DNA of 64,000 nt from Alternaria dauci (GCF_042100115.1 NC_091276.1:2046001-2110000), one strand, 5' to 3'; counted from the first letter of the stretch, positions 33,733-46,102 are shown. Numbers and translations: made by a program. Notes: a model not told the origin generated them from the letters alone.

Positions 33733-35513
33733 TCACAATTTCGAAGAGATCTTAATCAAGACGCTCTTTGTCTCCAGGAAGTTGTCCATGGAATAATACG
33801 GCTCGCCCTCACGTCCTGATCCTGATGATTTGTATCCACCGAAGGGCATGTCGATGCCAATGACTGTGTGTTGTCGCGACGTCAGCGAATGCGTCATGTA
33901 CAATCAAGCTCAACGGGTATTGCCTACCTGGCGAAGTACAGTTGACGCCCACGGTACCAGCTTCCAAGCCTTTGGCGAAGCGCATGGCACGATCGATGTC
34001 CTTAGTATACACCGATGCATACAGCCCATACCTAAGTAGAATTAGTCAGCGTCTGTTTCAGCTGGGTCACGCTAGGAAGGGTGAGACAAACTCTGTTGCG
34101 TTAGCTTTAGTAAGCACGTCCTCCTCGGATTTGAAGACGTTGATGCTGACAACCGGACCAAATATTTCTTCTTTCATGATCTTTGCGTCTTCCGGCGTGT
34201 TCTTGAAGATGGTAGGCTGGATGAAGTAGCCTTGGCGGCCCGACGGAGCGCCACCACCGGTGATGAGTTCACCGCCAGATTGCTTTCCAGCTTCCAGATA
34301 CTGGAGTACGGTCTTGTGTTGCGCCTCGTCGGCTTGTGGTCCGTGGTTGACGCCCTGCTCGAGCGTATCACCCATCCTGGTCTTCGTCTCGAAGTGCTGC
34401 TTGAAGAGGTCGATAAACTTGTCGGCAATTGTATCCTGGACATAAACGCGCGAATTCGCCATGCAAACCTGACCGCTGTTCCACTGAATGCTGTTTGCTG
34501 TTTCTTCCACGGCCTTTTCCAGGTCGGCATCTTCAAAGACGACTGCAGGCGACTTGCCTCCGAGCTCAAGGAACACCTGCTTTAAATTCGAGTTTGCTGC
34601 TGCTGCTTGAATCAAACGCCCTGTGCGGCTCGAGCCTGTAAATGACAAGGCTCGCACATCCATGTGGCTGCTCAGGATCGCACCGCTGACATTTCCGAAC
34701 CCAGTGATGATGTTGATTACACCTGGAGGGAAGCCAGCTTGTTGCGCCAGAACAGCAAATTTAGCAGACTGCCACTGTCAGTTTCGTACGTGGGCTTGAA
34801 AAGGGCCACATACAGTCAATGGAGCTTTTTCAGAACTCTTCAAGACAACAGTGTTTCCGACAATGAGGGCCGGTGCTAGCTTGTTTGCCAAAAACAATAA
34901 TGGCATGTTCCATGGGATGATAGCAGCTACAACACCATAAGGTTGGCGGAATGTCATGTTGACGTATCCCGGCGTTTGAATACTCGTGCTGCCTGCTCCA
35001 AATCAGCAATTTACTTCTTCATCCAGCACTAATCGTCTTACCTTGTACATTGTATCCCGCCTCTGCGTAACGGTCGAATTTCGCTGCACAGACTTCAGAG
35101 TCGTAAAACTCGCCCACCGGGCGGCCCATCGAGCTTGCTTCCAAAGCAGCGAATTCATTGTAGTTCTCTCGAACAAGACTTGCTAGCTTCTTCATGTACG
35201 AGCCTCTAACCTCCGGAGTCAAAGCAGACCAAGAAGGAAAGGCAGCTTTCGCTGCTGCTACGGCATTGTCGGTGTCTTGCTCAGATGCCTCGTGTACTAT
35301 AATCGTCAAAAGCTGATCCTTCTTATTCGAGGCGCCCCATGCTCACCTTTTGCTACGAGCTTCAAAGTGGCTGGATTGACAATGTCAAAGGTTTTTCCGT
35401 GTGATGATTCAACAAACTAGGCTGAAGTTAGCCTGAGCTTTTCCGATCAGGAGAAGAGAGCTGACTTTTCCATTGATGAATAGACGCGTTTCGATCTTTT
35501 CTGGTAGACTCAT
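33733..35513 (-). CDS. Aldehyde dehydrogenase
   Basis: Seven exons: 35513-35466, 35416-35347, 35296-35042, 34992-34814, 34768-34092, 34031-33928 and 33863-33733, giving 487 aa, the usual ALDH length. All six introns are GT-AG and keep frame. The catalytic Glu is about residue 252 (FLELGGKSP) and the catalytic Cys about 286 ([10 protein letters not shown]). IPWNMPLLF and the closing [14 protein letters not shown] motif are present. It oxidises aldehydes to acids with NAD(P). There is no obvious targeting signal, so it is probably cytosolic. It is divergent from the SnoaL-like gene and near a dioxygenase that releases aromatic aldehydes, which suggests it oxidises that product. Confidence 0.92.
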
Positions 35514-35950
35514 GTTGATGATACAAAAATCTGGAGCGATTAAATATGATTGCTGCTCAGAAAGGGAATCAGAAAATATATAAGTAGTTTAGATTATTGT
35601 GGAACGGAAGACAGTGCGTTGAGTCTGGAGAAGCAGTGAGGCTGTGCCACGGTGTTGCCTCGAGCACTTCCCCGACCCCACCTCGGTGCCGGTCTTGCTC
35701 CACACGTTCGCTCAAAGCGTCCCACCGGCAATATCATCCCGCGACTTCATGCATGTCGCACCTATATCACCGCTGGTATATGCGAGCCCATTCGCGGACC
35801 TCTATCAAGAGGGGAACTTTAGTTGCGAATCTCGCGAGATAGTCTATGCGCCGTGAAGTCTTGTGTTGGACTGGGAGCCATAAAAAGCGATGAATAGCCC
35901 CAGCCCCCAGACTGGAACCATTCGGCATTATTTCCTCGCGATAGCGAAGC
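35514..35950. promoter_or_regulatory. Divergent promoter of ALDH and SnoaL-like genes
   Basis: 437 bp between divergent starts. A TATATA element at about 35574-35581 lies some 60 bp before the ALDH start. Shared control by the neighbouring Zn2Cys6 factor is plausible but unproven. A CGG half-site comparison would be needed. Confidence 0.4.
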
Positions 35951-36845
35951 ATGGGCAGTGAAATCGAGCAATTGAAGACGGTAGTGGAGAAGCTACAGGC
36001 GGAGGTAACGCGTTTGAGCGGTACGTGATCAGTCTATGATTCATTAGCCCCTTTGTGGCTAGCTAACGGACCGTTAGATCAGGAGAACATTCGCAAGCTC
36101 CAGTACACGTACGGCTACTATCTCGATAAGTGTCTATACAAAGAAGTGAGTAATTCATGCTGTTTCCCTGATCCAAAGCCAAAGGAATTAGGTCGCCGAT
36201 CTATACTCCGACCATCCTGAAACATGCGTTGAGTTTCTCGGAGGCCGATATAGTGGCAAAGAGGGCGTAAAAAGGCTCTATGTCGACCGCTTCGCCAAGT
36301 CCTTCGTCGCCGGACGCAATGGCCCTATTTACGGCTTTCTCCTTGATCACCCGCAGATGCAAGGCATAGTCGACGTCAATGCCGAAGGCACGCGTGCGAA
36401 GGGCCGCTTCCGCAGTATGATGTCGGCTGGTACCCACGATAGCATCAAAGACACACACCCGCGCGGCCTCGTACAATGGTGGGAGGGTGGGATATATGAG
36501 AACGAGTACATCAAAGAGAATGGCGTATGGAAGATCTTCAGGCTGAAGTACTTCCCGTTTTGGCACGCAACCTTCGAAAAAGGTTGGGCACATACCAAGC
36601 CCAACTACGTGCCGTTCCTCTCGAAAACGTACCCAGAAGATCCAAACGGGCCAGATGTCTTGTGCGACCATCCGATGCTCTGGCCAGATACCCGCGTCGT
36701 GCCGTTCCATTACACGCACCCGGTCACTGGTGAGCAAGTGGCCGACGACGATCTGAGAGCTCCACACTTTGGGCAAGACCCTTCAACGAGCACCCCTCCC
36801 CTTGTGCTGAGTAAACCAGAATCGGAGATAAATGGTACGACTTAG
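35951..36845 (+). CDS. SnoaL-like (NTF2-fold) protein
   Basis: Three exons: 35951-36020, 36078-36145 and 36192-36845, giving 263 aa. Splicing joins a short coiled N-terminus (EIEQLKTVVEKLQAEVTRL) to DQENIRKLQYTYGYYLDK, the first helix of SnoaL-like domains. The body shows HPRGLVQWWEGGIYENEY and GVWKIFRLKYFPFWH, typical strands of the fold. Such proteins act as small cyclases, hydratases or dehydratases, or simply bind aromatic ligands. The reaction here is unknown. Its place between the ALDH and lignostilbene-type dioxygenase suggests a step in the same aromatic pathway. Confidence 0.85.
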
Positions 36846-37409
36846 ATGCAGTATTGCACACACCACTAATAGACAAGTGTTATGGCAAGCACCTGGGCAA
36901 ATAGTGGTTCGATTTCATCACAGTTTTTGCCAATTAGACCTGCGATGATCAATAGGTAGCATGCGGAATGTTATTACATTTCTCTTCCCTGATGTCTCCG
37001 TCTCTTTTGTCGGAAAACTGATTGCCTTACGCCATGCTTGCGCGTCGCCAATGTTGTGTGGATCTGGCACTTCGATCACGTGTGCGCTCATCACATTGTG
37101 TTGCCAGTGCAACGGCGATGTCTCCTGTCCAAACATGTTTCATATGTTCAACTCTGAACTGCCGGTTTGGTCCAACAATGCCGCTGTCAGTCCTGCGCTG
37201 ACTGATCCGTCCGGACTTAACAACCTTGGAAACCCCGGAGCCGTCCCCCCGGCCTACCCCGCAAGCTCACCTCCCCACATGCATAATTGTGATTTCCAAG
37301 CACGGCAGTACGTCTGGTACCAGATACGTGCGTAACTCGCTCCAAAGGTCTACCCACAACAATGGAGTTGAGCCGGAATGCAAACGCCGCCACCACTTGA
37401 GAGCACACC
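36846..37409. other. Intergenic upstream of the dioxygenase
   Basis: 3' flank of the SnoaL-like gene and promoter of the dioxygenase. The short frames are random-looking. Confidence 0.4.
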
Positions 37410-39257
37410 ATGGCGCACATATTCTCGCTCGCTACTCCTGCACCGCCAGCCTATCACGAAGGGAGTCGATCCGACGATCAGGTCAAGTTCCCAGAGAGTG
37501 GCTTCTTCCAAGGCTTCAACAAGCCGTCACGACTTGAAGCCGACATATTCGAGCTCGAGACGACTGGTACGGTAGGTGTAGTATGTTGCTCGATGTATGC
37601 GGCCTGAAGCTCAGTGCTTCCAGATCCCTAAAGACATAAACGGCACCTTCTTTCGCATACAACCTGACCACCGCTTCCCACCTTTGTTTGAAGAAGACAT
37701 ACACTTCAATGGTGATGGTTCGGTGTCTGCGTTCCGGTTTGAGAACGGCCATGTCGACTTCCGACAGCGATATGTGCATACTGATCGCTTCAAAGCGGAA
37801 ACAAAAGCGCGCAAGTCGCTACTTGGGCGGTACAGGAATCCTTACACAGACAATGAGATGGTGAAAGGGATTATTAGAACAGCGTCGAATACTAACATCA
37901 TCTTTTGGCGCGGAGTGTTGCTAGCGACCAAGGAAGACGGGCCACCTTTTGCCATGGACCCAGTCACTCTCGAAACAATTGGCCGGTATGATTTCGATGG
38001 CCAAGTACAATCTCCGACTTTCACTGCGCATCCCAAGTTCGACCCGGATACCGGGGAGATGGTATGCTATGGCTATGAAGCCGGAGGTAATGGATACGAC
38101 GCCAGTTGCGACATTGTGGTGTACACGATTGATAAAGATGGAAAGAAAACTGAGGAATGCTGGTACAAGGCGCCCTTTTGTGGAATGATACACGATTGCG
38201 CCATCACGAAAAATTACTTGGTGCTACCGCTCACTCCAATCAAAGTCAACGCAGAGAGGCTCAAGAAAGGTGGCAATCATTTTGCTTGGGATCCCAATGA
38301 AGACCAATGGTATGGTATCGTGCCTCGTCGCAATGGAAAGCCAGAGGATATCATCTGGCTACGCGCTGACAACGGTATGAGACCTGGACAGAGTGCTGTC
38401 GCATAAGATACGTGCTGATTCTACCAGGCTTTCATGGCCACATCGCCGGCTCATATGAAGACTCTTCGGGGAATATCGTCGTTGACCTTACCATAGCCTC
38501 TGATAACGTCTTCTACTTTTTCCCACCAGACAACCAAGCAGATACGCCCTCGACACTACTCCAGCGTAACAAGCTCGTCTCCGATACTTACCGCTGGGTC
38601 TTCGATCCCAAAACTCCTACCAATACGCGCGTGCAGCCACACAGACTCTTTGGTACCAACGGAGAATTCTCGCGCGTGGATGATCGAGTGCTGACAAAGA
38701 AGTACAACCACTTCTGGCAATGCAACATAGATCCAAGTAAGCCGTACGACTTCCAGAAGTGTGGCCCGCCAGCCGGTGGGCTCTTCAATGTGTTGGGTCA
38801 TTATGAGTGGGAGAGTGGGAAGAAAGACACTTTCTGGGCAGGCCCGACATGCACGTTTCAAGAGCCCGTCTTCGTACCCAAAGGCTCGTCTTCTCCATCG
38901 GATTTCGTCGAAGGCGAGGGATACATCATGGCGCTGCTCAATCATCTTGACGTTTTATGCAACGATATCCTCATCTTTGATGCGCAGAATCTCTCGCAGG
39001 GTCCGCTGGCGGTCATACATCTGCCGGTGAAGTTGCGCTTGGGTCTACATGGTAACTTCATCGAGCAGAAGGATATTCATGAGTGGGCTAAGAAGAGGAA
39101 GCAAGGGGGCGAGGTGGGACCCGCTGTACCGGCAAAGGAGATGTTGCCATGGCAGAAGAAAATGGCGGAGGAGGAAGGCCTGGGAAGCGCGGTGCCAGTA
39201 CTAGGCAAGGAGTTCGGGAATGGATCGATCGGTGCGAATGGAGGCAACAGTCACTGA
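37410..39257 (+). CDS. Carotenoid/lignostilbene dioxygenase family enzyme
   Basis: Three exons: 37410-37571, 37624-38374 and 38428-39257, giving 580 aa. The beta-propeller family is clear: [15 protein letters not shown] near the start and the iron ligands H190 (TFTAHPKFD), H244 (GMIHDCAI), H307 or H309 ([12 protein letters not shown]) and H512 (LGLHGNF). Fungal relatives such as the CAO-1 type cleave the interphenyl double bond of stilbenes like resveratrol to two aromatic aldehydes; others act on carotenoids. The adjacent ALDH favours stilbene-type cleavage. No signal peptide is visible. The C-terminus is a charged, Gly-rich extension. Confidence 0.9.
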
Positions 39258-39930
39258 GTTAGTAGCGAAGGCGAGCCAACGAGTAAATACCAACCAATGC
39301 AAATCTGCTTTGTTAATCTCTTCGGTTCTCTGCCAACCACAGTTTGAACATCTTGATCCCTGGGGCGAAACTGATCGCAGATGCCATCGCATTGTCTCAG
39401 TGAACAGCAAACCTGATCCGCTTGCTACATGTGCGCTTTGCTGTTTTGTGAAATTCGTTTGTAGTTAAGTGAGTGCTTTCGTGCATTTTCGCTCCACTCC
39501 GCAAGGCATTCGTATAACGAAGACAGGACCAGCCTCAAGCTTTCACCCTGATGCTGAAATTACTGGGAATGTTGTTGCAGTGAATTCAATGCACAGACAT
39601 GGTACTCTTTACAGCACCCTCCCATCCATGGGCCCGTTTGGTGAGCCTGGAGGGCCGTAACAGCAACCACTTCCGTATATAGACCAGTCCACTTTCAGTA
39701 CCACGGTTCTGTTTCCTCTACTTTCGTTACTCAATCCGAGACTTAGTTACTAAAAAATTGAACAGAAATCCACTCGACTCCAAAACGAAACGAAACCAAG
39801 TACAAGTCTCTATCACAGTACAATTCCGCACCATCAAGTGATACATCCAAGACCCATACAGCAAAGAGCCACTCGCAACTTTAGCATCTTATACCCTACC
39901 GAAACAAACCAACATTCTCGATCAAGAGAT
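39258..39930. other. Intergenic and CT-rich leader of the RBR gene
   Basis: 3' flank of the dioxygenase, then a promoter and A/C-rich 5' leader. An in-frame opening from 39838 begins with GTG and is probably leader. The first ATG in the RBR frame is at 39931. Confidence 0.5.
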
Positions 39931-41949
39931 ATGCAAAGTACAAGCAACCCCGTATCTTTGCACTCAGAGTCTGCCGATCAGCCATCGACAACAGGCACTT
40001 TAAATACTGTCTTGCCATCAACCTCCAGCATGAACCGCAAGGCATTGCGAAAAGCCCGCAAGTCTGCGGTGAAGCCAGTTGGAGATATCGTGGCATCTGG
40101 GGCCAAAGACAAGAAATCCCATGCTGATGAATCATCCATCGAGCCAAAATCGGTCGAAGACACGATCGAGTACGAGTGCTGCATCTGCGGAGATGACTTC
40201 CCATTCTCCGCCGGTATCGCTCACTGTGAAGAGCACGTCATGTGCAACAGCTGCGTTGTCGATGCGTACAACGCTGCAATCACCGACACAGAGGCCTTTC
40301 CAGCCCAGTGTTATACCCCTCTTCCCTGCGGCTTTGTCGAGCATCTCCTGAGTCCAGAGATACGCGAGGCCTACGCACTCAAGGCGCAGGAATACTATAC
40401 GCCACGCGCAATTCGCGTTTACTGCGTAAACGAGCACTGCCGCTCGTACATCCCAAAAAGCCGTGTGGAAGACACCCATTCTCTATTCACAGTGGCACGC
40501 TGCGAATGCGGAACCGACACCTGCGTCGGTTGCAAAAACAGATGGGAAGGTACGGGCCATCGGTGCACCAATTCCGAGAGCTCTGGTGAGAGGCCAAGCT
40601 GGCTACCAGAGTACTCAGCTAGCTGCCGCGTAAAGTTGTGTCCTGATTGTCGCGTCTGTATGGAGCACAAGAAAGCCTGCAACCACATGACCTGCCACTA
40701 TTGTCGTCATGAGTTCTGCTTCGTTTGTTTACAGCCCTGGACTAGCGGGGGCTTCCATAAAGACGCCGGTTGCCCTTCGTACGGAGACCCTGTCCAAGGA
40801 TACGACGCGGAGGGATACGAGCTGGGTCGTCGAGGTCTACATCGAGACACTGGTTATGACCGCCAGGGGCTCAACCGATATGGTCAGAAACAACTGAGGC
40901 ATGCAGTTGTAGACGGACGTTCATTCGGCGAACACGACCAGTATTGGGATGACGAAGATCTCGATTACTACGACCATGAAGCAGATCACGACGATGGTCT
41001 GCAATGGAAAGATGAGGTTGAATGGCCTCGAGAAGATCCAGTGCAGTACGGTGATCCCTGGGAAGATGAAGTGGAGGCAGAACGAGAACTGCAAATTGAA
41101 AACGTCGATAGCGACCAGGTAGAGCCTCCCCTGGCGGAGGCGATAGCAGATCCTGCAACCACTGGTAGCGAAGGAGGTGCAGCAGAAAATGAAGCCGCCT
41201 CTGCTCCTTCAACTGATGAAGTAAATACTTTCGAGGCTGTTGCAGTTGTGGCTTCGTCAGAAACTGCACCAACATCTCCACGACGCCCAAGGCCAACTCC
41301 ACCGTCCGACTTGGAGCGTCAACAACTCCGTCTCGCCCGACGAGTCCCGCTCCTGACCTCGAACCTGCATCCTGAGAACAGGATCTTCTACGGAGGTACA
41401 CCCAGTTTCCAGCAGCTCGAATGTAGACATGACTGGCACCGAAAACATCTGTACGAAACGCAGTATGGGTATTCGCACTGTCTGGGATGCGCATACACCG
41501 CGAACAGCTGGACGAACTACTGCTCCACTTGCGGTTTGGTCGCTTGTGACTGGTGCTCGTACTACTTCTGGCTGCGATATATACCCACATGGAGGGATGC
41601 AGCGGGGTACGTTGATGTGTTGATCTGGGCTGAGGAAGGCGTAGTACCGTTCAAGACTGCGCGTCGTCGTGCCAATGAACAACGACAAGATGAGTTATGG
41701 TCGGACTGCGACGAAGACTGCTGCTTGGGCCTGCCTACGATGATGCAGGATTATGAGGCTCAACTATTTGAGCTTCAACCGTATCTGTACTGGGACTTTG
41801 GAATCCAGCCCATGTTTGAAGAGCTGGAGATGCAGATGCAGAAGGAATACTGCCCTGTTGTTGAGGAGGATGTCGGAATACCAGGGTTTACCATGACGTT
41901 TAATCTTGCGACAAACCCTTTCTCGCCTTTACGATGGGGCCATAGTTAG
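39931..41949 (+). CDS. RBR (RING-IBR-RING) E3 ubiquitin ligase with C-terminal Cys-rich region
   Basis: Single exon, 672 aa. RING1 covers about 83-135 (CCICGDD through MCNSC), a short IBR about 165-212 (CVNEHC to CECGTDTC and C201), and RING2 about 237-266 (CPDCRVC, then CNHMTCHYC, then CFVC). The expected catalytic Cys of RING2 is C250. A long acidic, Tyr/Asp/Glu-rich disordered stretch follows. A second Cys cluster near 505-560 (CRHDWH, then HCLGCAY, then YCSTCGLVACDWC) looks like another zinc-binding module. RBR ligases pass ubiquitin through a thioester on RING2. Substrate unknown. Confidence 0.85.
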   Translation: MQSTSNPVSLHSESADQPSTTGTLNTVLPSTSSMNRKALRKARKSAVKPVGDIVASGAKDKKSHADESSIEPKSVEDTIEYECCICGDDFPFSAGIAHCEEHVMCNSCVVDAYNAAITDTEAFPAQCYTPLPCGFVEHLLSPEIREAYALKAQEYYTPRAIRVYCVNEHCRSYIPKSRVEDTHSLFTVARCECGTDTCVGCKNRWEGTGHRCTNSESSGERPSWLPEYSASCRVKLCPDCRVCMEHKKACNHMTCHYCRHEFCFVCLQPWTSGGFHKDAGCPSYGDPVQGYDAEGYELGRRGLHRDTGYDRQGLNRYGQKQLRHAVVDGRSFGEHDQYWDDEDLDYYDHEADHDDGLQWKDEVEWPREDPVQYGDPWEDEVEAERELQIENVDSDQVEPPLAEAIADPATTGSEGGAAENEAASAPSTDEVNTFEAVAVVASSETAPTSPRRPRPTPPSDLERQQLRLARRVPLLTSNLHPENRIFYGGTPSFQQLECRHDWHRKHLYETQYGYSHCLGCAYTANSWTNYCSTCGLVACDWCSYYFWLRYIPTWRDAAGYVDVLIWAEEGVVPFKTARRRANEQRQDELWSDCDEDCCLGLPTMMQDYEAQLFELQPYLYWDFGIQPMFEELEMQMQKEYCPVVEEDVGIPGFTMTFNLATNPFSPLRWGHS

Positions 41950-43003
41950 ACTTAGGCATCAAACAAAAAAATCAGTAACACTTGTTCGGTCTCCATTTCG
42001 TTTTCTCTGATAGCATTTTGAAGGCAAAGTGTGGTACTTAGACGGGTGCGGGCTCGTGCTCGTGATGACAGAGAAACAAAGCATAATGACTTAACGCGGT
42101 AGCTAACCTAGGGGATGAAAGAATGTGAGTAGTCGCATGCTGAACTGTCTGCCGTTGGCAAAACGCGTGTACGCTGCCCCGGTGTCCAGGGCGATGATGT
42201 CATAGCGTGGCATTTTCGCGTCTCAAAGAACCCAGCCTTCCCGACTTCGTCTCATCTATCAAACCCTCGACGAGACAATTCAAGAAGGCGAATCTCAAAA
42301 ATCGGTTGCTTCGCCACCTCACGGCTCCCTGGACGTACATGGCTTTCTGTTCTCTCCATGGGCTCAAAAAGATAACTTTAATGTCCCCCATCGTAGTTGT
42401 ATAAAACACTGTCTACATGTGAGCCAGGGTATAAGAATAAAGTCAAGAATGTCGGTCCAATGCATCTAGTCAAGCGTAAAGATCAGGTCTGCGGTAAGAA
42501 GCAGCTTCTCAGTGCGAAGAGACTAATACCGAAAGAAGACCGGGGTTAAGATGGCAACGACATGGTACGCCGGAAACTCCCATACGAGATTTGTGGAAAC
42601 ATGGAGAGTAATGCTCGATGCAAGGTACCGTCTGTCACGCAGTTGCTTTACCGGGTAAGTTGGCTTTTTCTAGAAATAAAAATTAGCCACCAGAGTCTGT
42701 GTCACCTGGCTTCCTGTTTTGACAGGATCCACGTAAAGCGCCATGTATCCAGCGGGACATTGTAGAACTCATTTAGTTGTAGATTTTGCGGATCTGAGAG
42801 CACCGTTTGGTGTGGAAGCAACACAGAGAGCCCTGACGTGGCTATAGCGCGCTGACTCAGGCGAGACGAACAGACACAGCTACCGAAGCAACAAGAGACG
42901 ATGGCTACCGAAGCATCTACCGACGCAATCACAATACTACCAGGTCGTTAGCCAAGAGTACCCGAGTAAACAAATCTGAGGTTGAACATTATGATGAAGG
43001 ACA
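41950..43003. other. Intergenic, nothing recognised
   Basis: About 1 kb between convergent 3' ends. Short frames at 42200-42409 (both strands) and 42702-42932 have no family resemblance. No snRNA, snoRNA or tRNA pattern was seen. Confidence 0.45.
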
Positions 43004-45785
43004 TCACGCCCTCAGTCCTTCCATAAGGGCACCCTCCTCTCTCTTCCCTACAGCTTGGAACACAGACCCCTCCCCGCCAATATCCAATCCCTTCTCCGCC
43101 CTTTCATACGCTTCATCACTCCTGTCTAGAAGAATTTCCAGTTCCTCTTTTCTCAACACTTTGCCACTTTCAGTGCCTTGAACATCAAACTTCTCGCCGT
43201 CGCTTCTTCTCAGCAGTTTCTGCAACTCCTCGACTTCCTGCTCCTTGTCATTCCCCCGTGTTCCGCCCCGGTCATTGCGTACTCCACCTTTTCGGATGAC
43301 GAGTTTCTCCAGCCGACGCTTCGCTTCAGCAGATTCGAGCAGTTTCTGCTCGACGGTATTGCGTGTCGCGAAACGGTAGACGATAACATTGCGCGTTTGA
43401 CCAATACGATGAGCGCGATCCATCGCCTGCAGATCTTGTTGAGGGTTCCAATCGCTGTCAAATAGAATGACTGTATCTGCGGCTGCGAGATTAATGCCTT
43501 GGCCACCGGCGCGAGTGGAGAGGATGAAAATGTCGGCAGCTTCCTTGGTAGACGACGGCTTGTTGAAGGCTAAGATCTGGTCCTGACGATCTGTTTGTGC
43601 AACTGAACCGTCAATACGGGCATAGTTCCAGGACCGCAGGTCGAGGTAGTGACCAAGAAGGTCCAAGGTAGTAGTAAACTGAGAAAAGATGAGGACCTTG
43701 TGGCCGCGACGTATTAATTCGGGTAGAAGTGAGTCGAGTAGAAGCATCTTGCCGGAGGTTGATACGAGTGTCTCATCCGGCTCTGTCTCCGAGGCGAACG
43801 TTTCAGCGCCATCCGTATCCGCCTTTATGAAAGGGTTGAAAAAGTTGTATGGCGAATTACAGCACAGTCGAAGCTGCATGATGGGGTTACCTAGCTTTTT
43901 CTGCATGAGCTGACGTTTTGCTATTTCAAACGTGGCAGCTCGTATCTTCTCGTCCTCAGCATCGGAACTCAACTCTGCCTCCTCTTCCTCAGGTTCTTCT
44001 TTTTCCAGTCCGTCGAAATATTCATCATCGCTCACTTCTTCGTAATTCCTTTTTGACCTGCCCCGGCTTCTCGTCGAGACGACAGACGCGGGGGTACCTG
44101 CACGAGACGTCTTCACGCTCTTATTGGGTGTTGCCCTACCACTCAAGGCTTTACGCTTGAGACCGCCGTTAGTACTACAAACACTCAAAGGCGTTCCTGC
44201 TCGACTGCTGAGACCAATGCTCAACCTCTCCACAGCCTTCTCTTCGAGATAGGCTCGACTGGTGCCGTCAAGGATAGCCTGATACAACTCGCGTTGCATC
44301 GGGGTTAGCGGCGCATACAGCACATACTCACGTTTCTTGGGCATCAAGCTCTCTACATCCGTCTTTACCCGCCGCAGTAAGAACGGCTTCAGCACAGCGT
44401 GTAGTGACTTCACTAGGTATTGCTGTCGCTCTTCTGATAGCAACTGTTCGAAACTCGACTTGTCTTTCAGCCCAGAAAAGTCGAACCAGCTCTCAAAGGT
44501 AGATAATTTGTCAAATACGGTCGGCAGGAGAAAATGCAACAGCGACCACAACTCCACGAGGTTGTTTTGAAGTGGTGTACCAGTAATAAGCAGACGGTTC
44601 GCAGATTGGAACTGTTGTAGTTCGCGGATCAGTCGGCAGTCGAGGTTCTTGATACGATGTCCTTCATCGATGATGATGAACTGCCAGCCGAAACTCGTAA
44701 GGTACTTGCGATCATTCATACAGATTTCGTAGCTGGTGACCATGATAGGAAAGTCCGCGGTGCCTGGATTCCGTAGCCTGGTCTTGCGCAGTCTTTCACG
44801 CTCTTTCTTGTCTCCGTGGTATAGCATGACCGGCATGCTGGGTGTCCACTTCTCAAACTCTGCAACCCAATTGCTTGTGGTGCTCAATGGCGCAGCAATC
44901 AAGAAAGGTCCATACGACTTGTTCTCCCACAAATGTGCAAGCATGGCTATGGTCTGGATGGTCTTGCCCAGACCCATCTCATCCGCCAGAATGCCATTGA
45001 TGCCGTTGTTGTAGAGCGATACCATCCATTCCAGTCCCTCCAGCTGGTACGACCTCATGGTGCCGCCAGTGACCAGTTTCGGTTGCCGTGCAGATTTAAG
45101 GTCTGTCATGCCAATGTCACTGGTTTTGACGTTATCTTTGTCTTCCGCTGCCGCCTCTTTCAACGCTTCTCCTACGTCCTTGTCGCCTGCCTTCTTCTTC
45201 AAATCTTCTTTGCTAAAGTAGCTTGAGATATCGGAAGTTTGCTTCTTCGGTCTCCCACGACTCTTTGTATCTGCCTTCTTCGGCCTCCCCAGGCGTTTTT
45301 TCGGTGTCGCATCCTCTTCTTCATTCTTCGCCGTTGTCGCACCGTTGGCTGCAGACCCGCGTGTAGCTCGTCGTTGTGATTCTGCTGCCGTTTTGTCGGC
45401 AATCTTTTCGCGTTTCGAGGCCTGGCCGTTCGTCTGCTCATCTTGGGCATTTTCTTGGTCTTCCTGCTGCTGCATCTGAGCGAGCATTACTGATGCATAC
45501 AGCTTAGTACTTGTCAGCAACCGTATAAAACGCCATCCAGGTGGATGAACCGACCTTGCTCTTGTTCATCAAGAACTCCAACTGTTGGAACTTCTTGTCC
45601 AGAACCTCTCTACCACTCTTGATGTCTTCCTGTCTCTCCTTCTCGAGTTTGGCCTCACGTATCGCGTCATCTTTTTCGCGTTGCGTCCTCATGCGCTGTT
45701 CTTCTTGCTGCATCGACTTTGGCACGCTCTCTGTCTCCATGTCGGCTGGTGGCGATGACGCAGGGGTGGAATGTGATGCAGGCAT
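43004..45785 (-). CDS. SNF2-family chromatin remodeler, LSH/DDM1 type
   Basis: Two exons: 45785-45555 and 45502-43004, giving 909 aa. The 52-nt intron (GTCGGT to CTAAG) joins FLMNKSK to LYASVMLAQM, a segment conserved in the LSH family. Two AT-hook-like cores (GRPKK, about 149-164) precede the ATPase. Walker A is DEMGLGKTIQT with K near 257 and Walker B is IIIDEGHRIKN near 356. The C-lobe shows QINLAA-type STRAGGQGINLAAADT and DRAHRIGQTR. A Ser/Arg-rich insertion separates the two lobes. This family (DDM1, HELLS, Neurospora MUS-30, yeast Irc5) supports genome stability and, in some lineages, DNA methylation. A splice acceptor-like TTGTTACAG just before the ATG hints at a 5' UTR intron. Confidence 0.9.
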
Positions 45786-46102
45786 TGCGTCTGTAACAAG
45801 AACAGCAGTCACGTCACGTAGATCTCAAGATTGTAAGACAAGATGGGCTCAATGAGTAAGAGATAGGATTAAAAGTAGCGCCAGGGGCAGACGGCGATGA
45901 CCGCATCCACTGGGACGCGGTCGCGATGAAAGGCGAGGACGCGCTAAGCAAGGAATCGATGACGATTGTCGCGACGCGCGATCACGCCTGAACTTTAAAT
46001 TACACCCCATCCCGACGCGCGTGGCTACGCGTTGTGTCTCTGATTGCAGCGTACCGCGACGGGATTATCGTGTTCAGCATACGTGTACATGTGTATACTC
46101 TA
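45786..46102. other. Promoter of the remodeler gene
   Basis: Upstream DNA of the remodeler and 3' flank of the GNAT gene. A possible 5' UTR 3' splice site lies about 6 nt before the remodeler ATG. Nothing else was seen. Confidence 0.4.

Noticed and set aside
36201..36776. 191-codon minus-strand frame
   Set aside because: It is antisense to the SnoaL-like gene, which has a recognisable fold and clean introns.
40871..41590. 239-codon minus-strand frame
   Set aside because: It is antisense to the RBR gene; composition follows from the acidic tract on the other strand.
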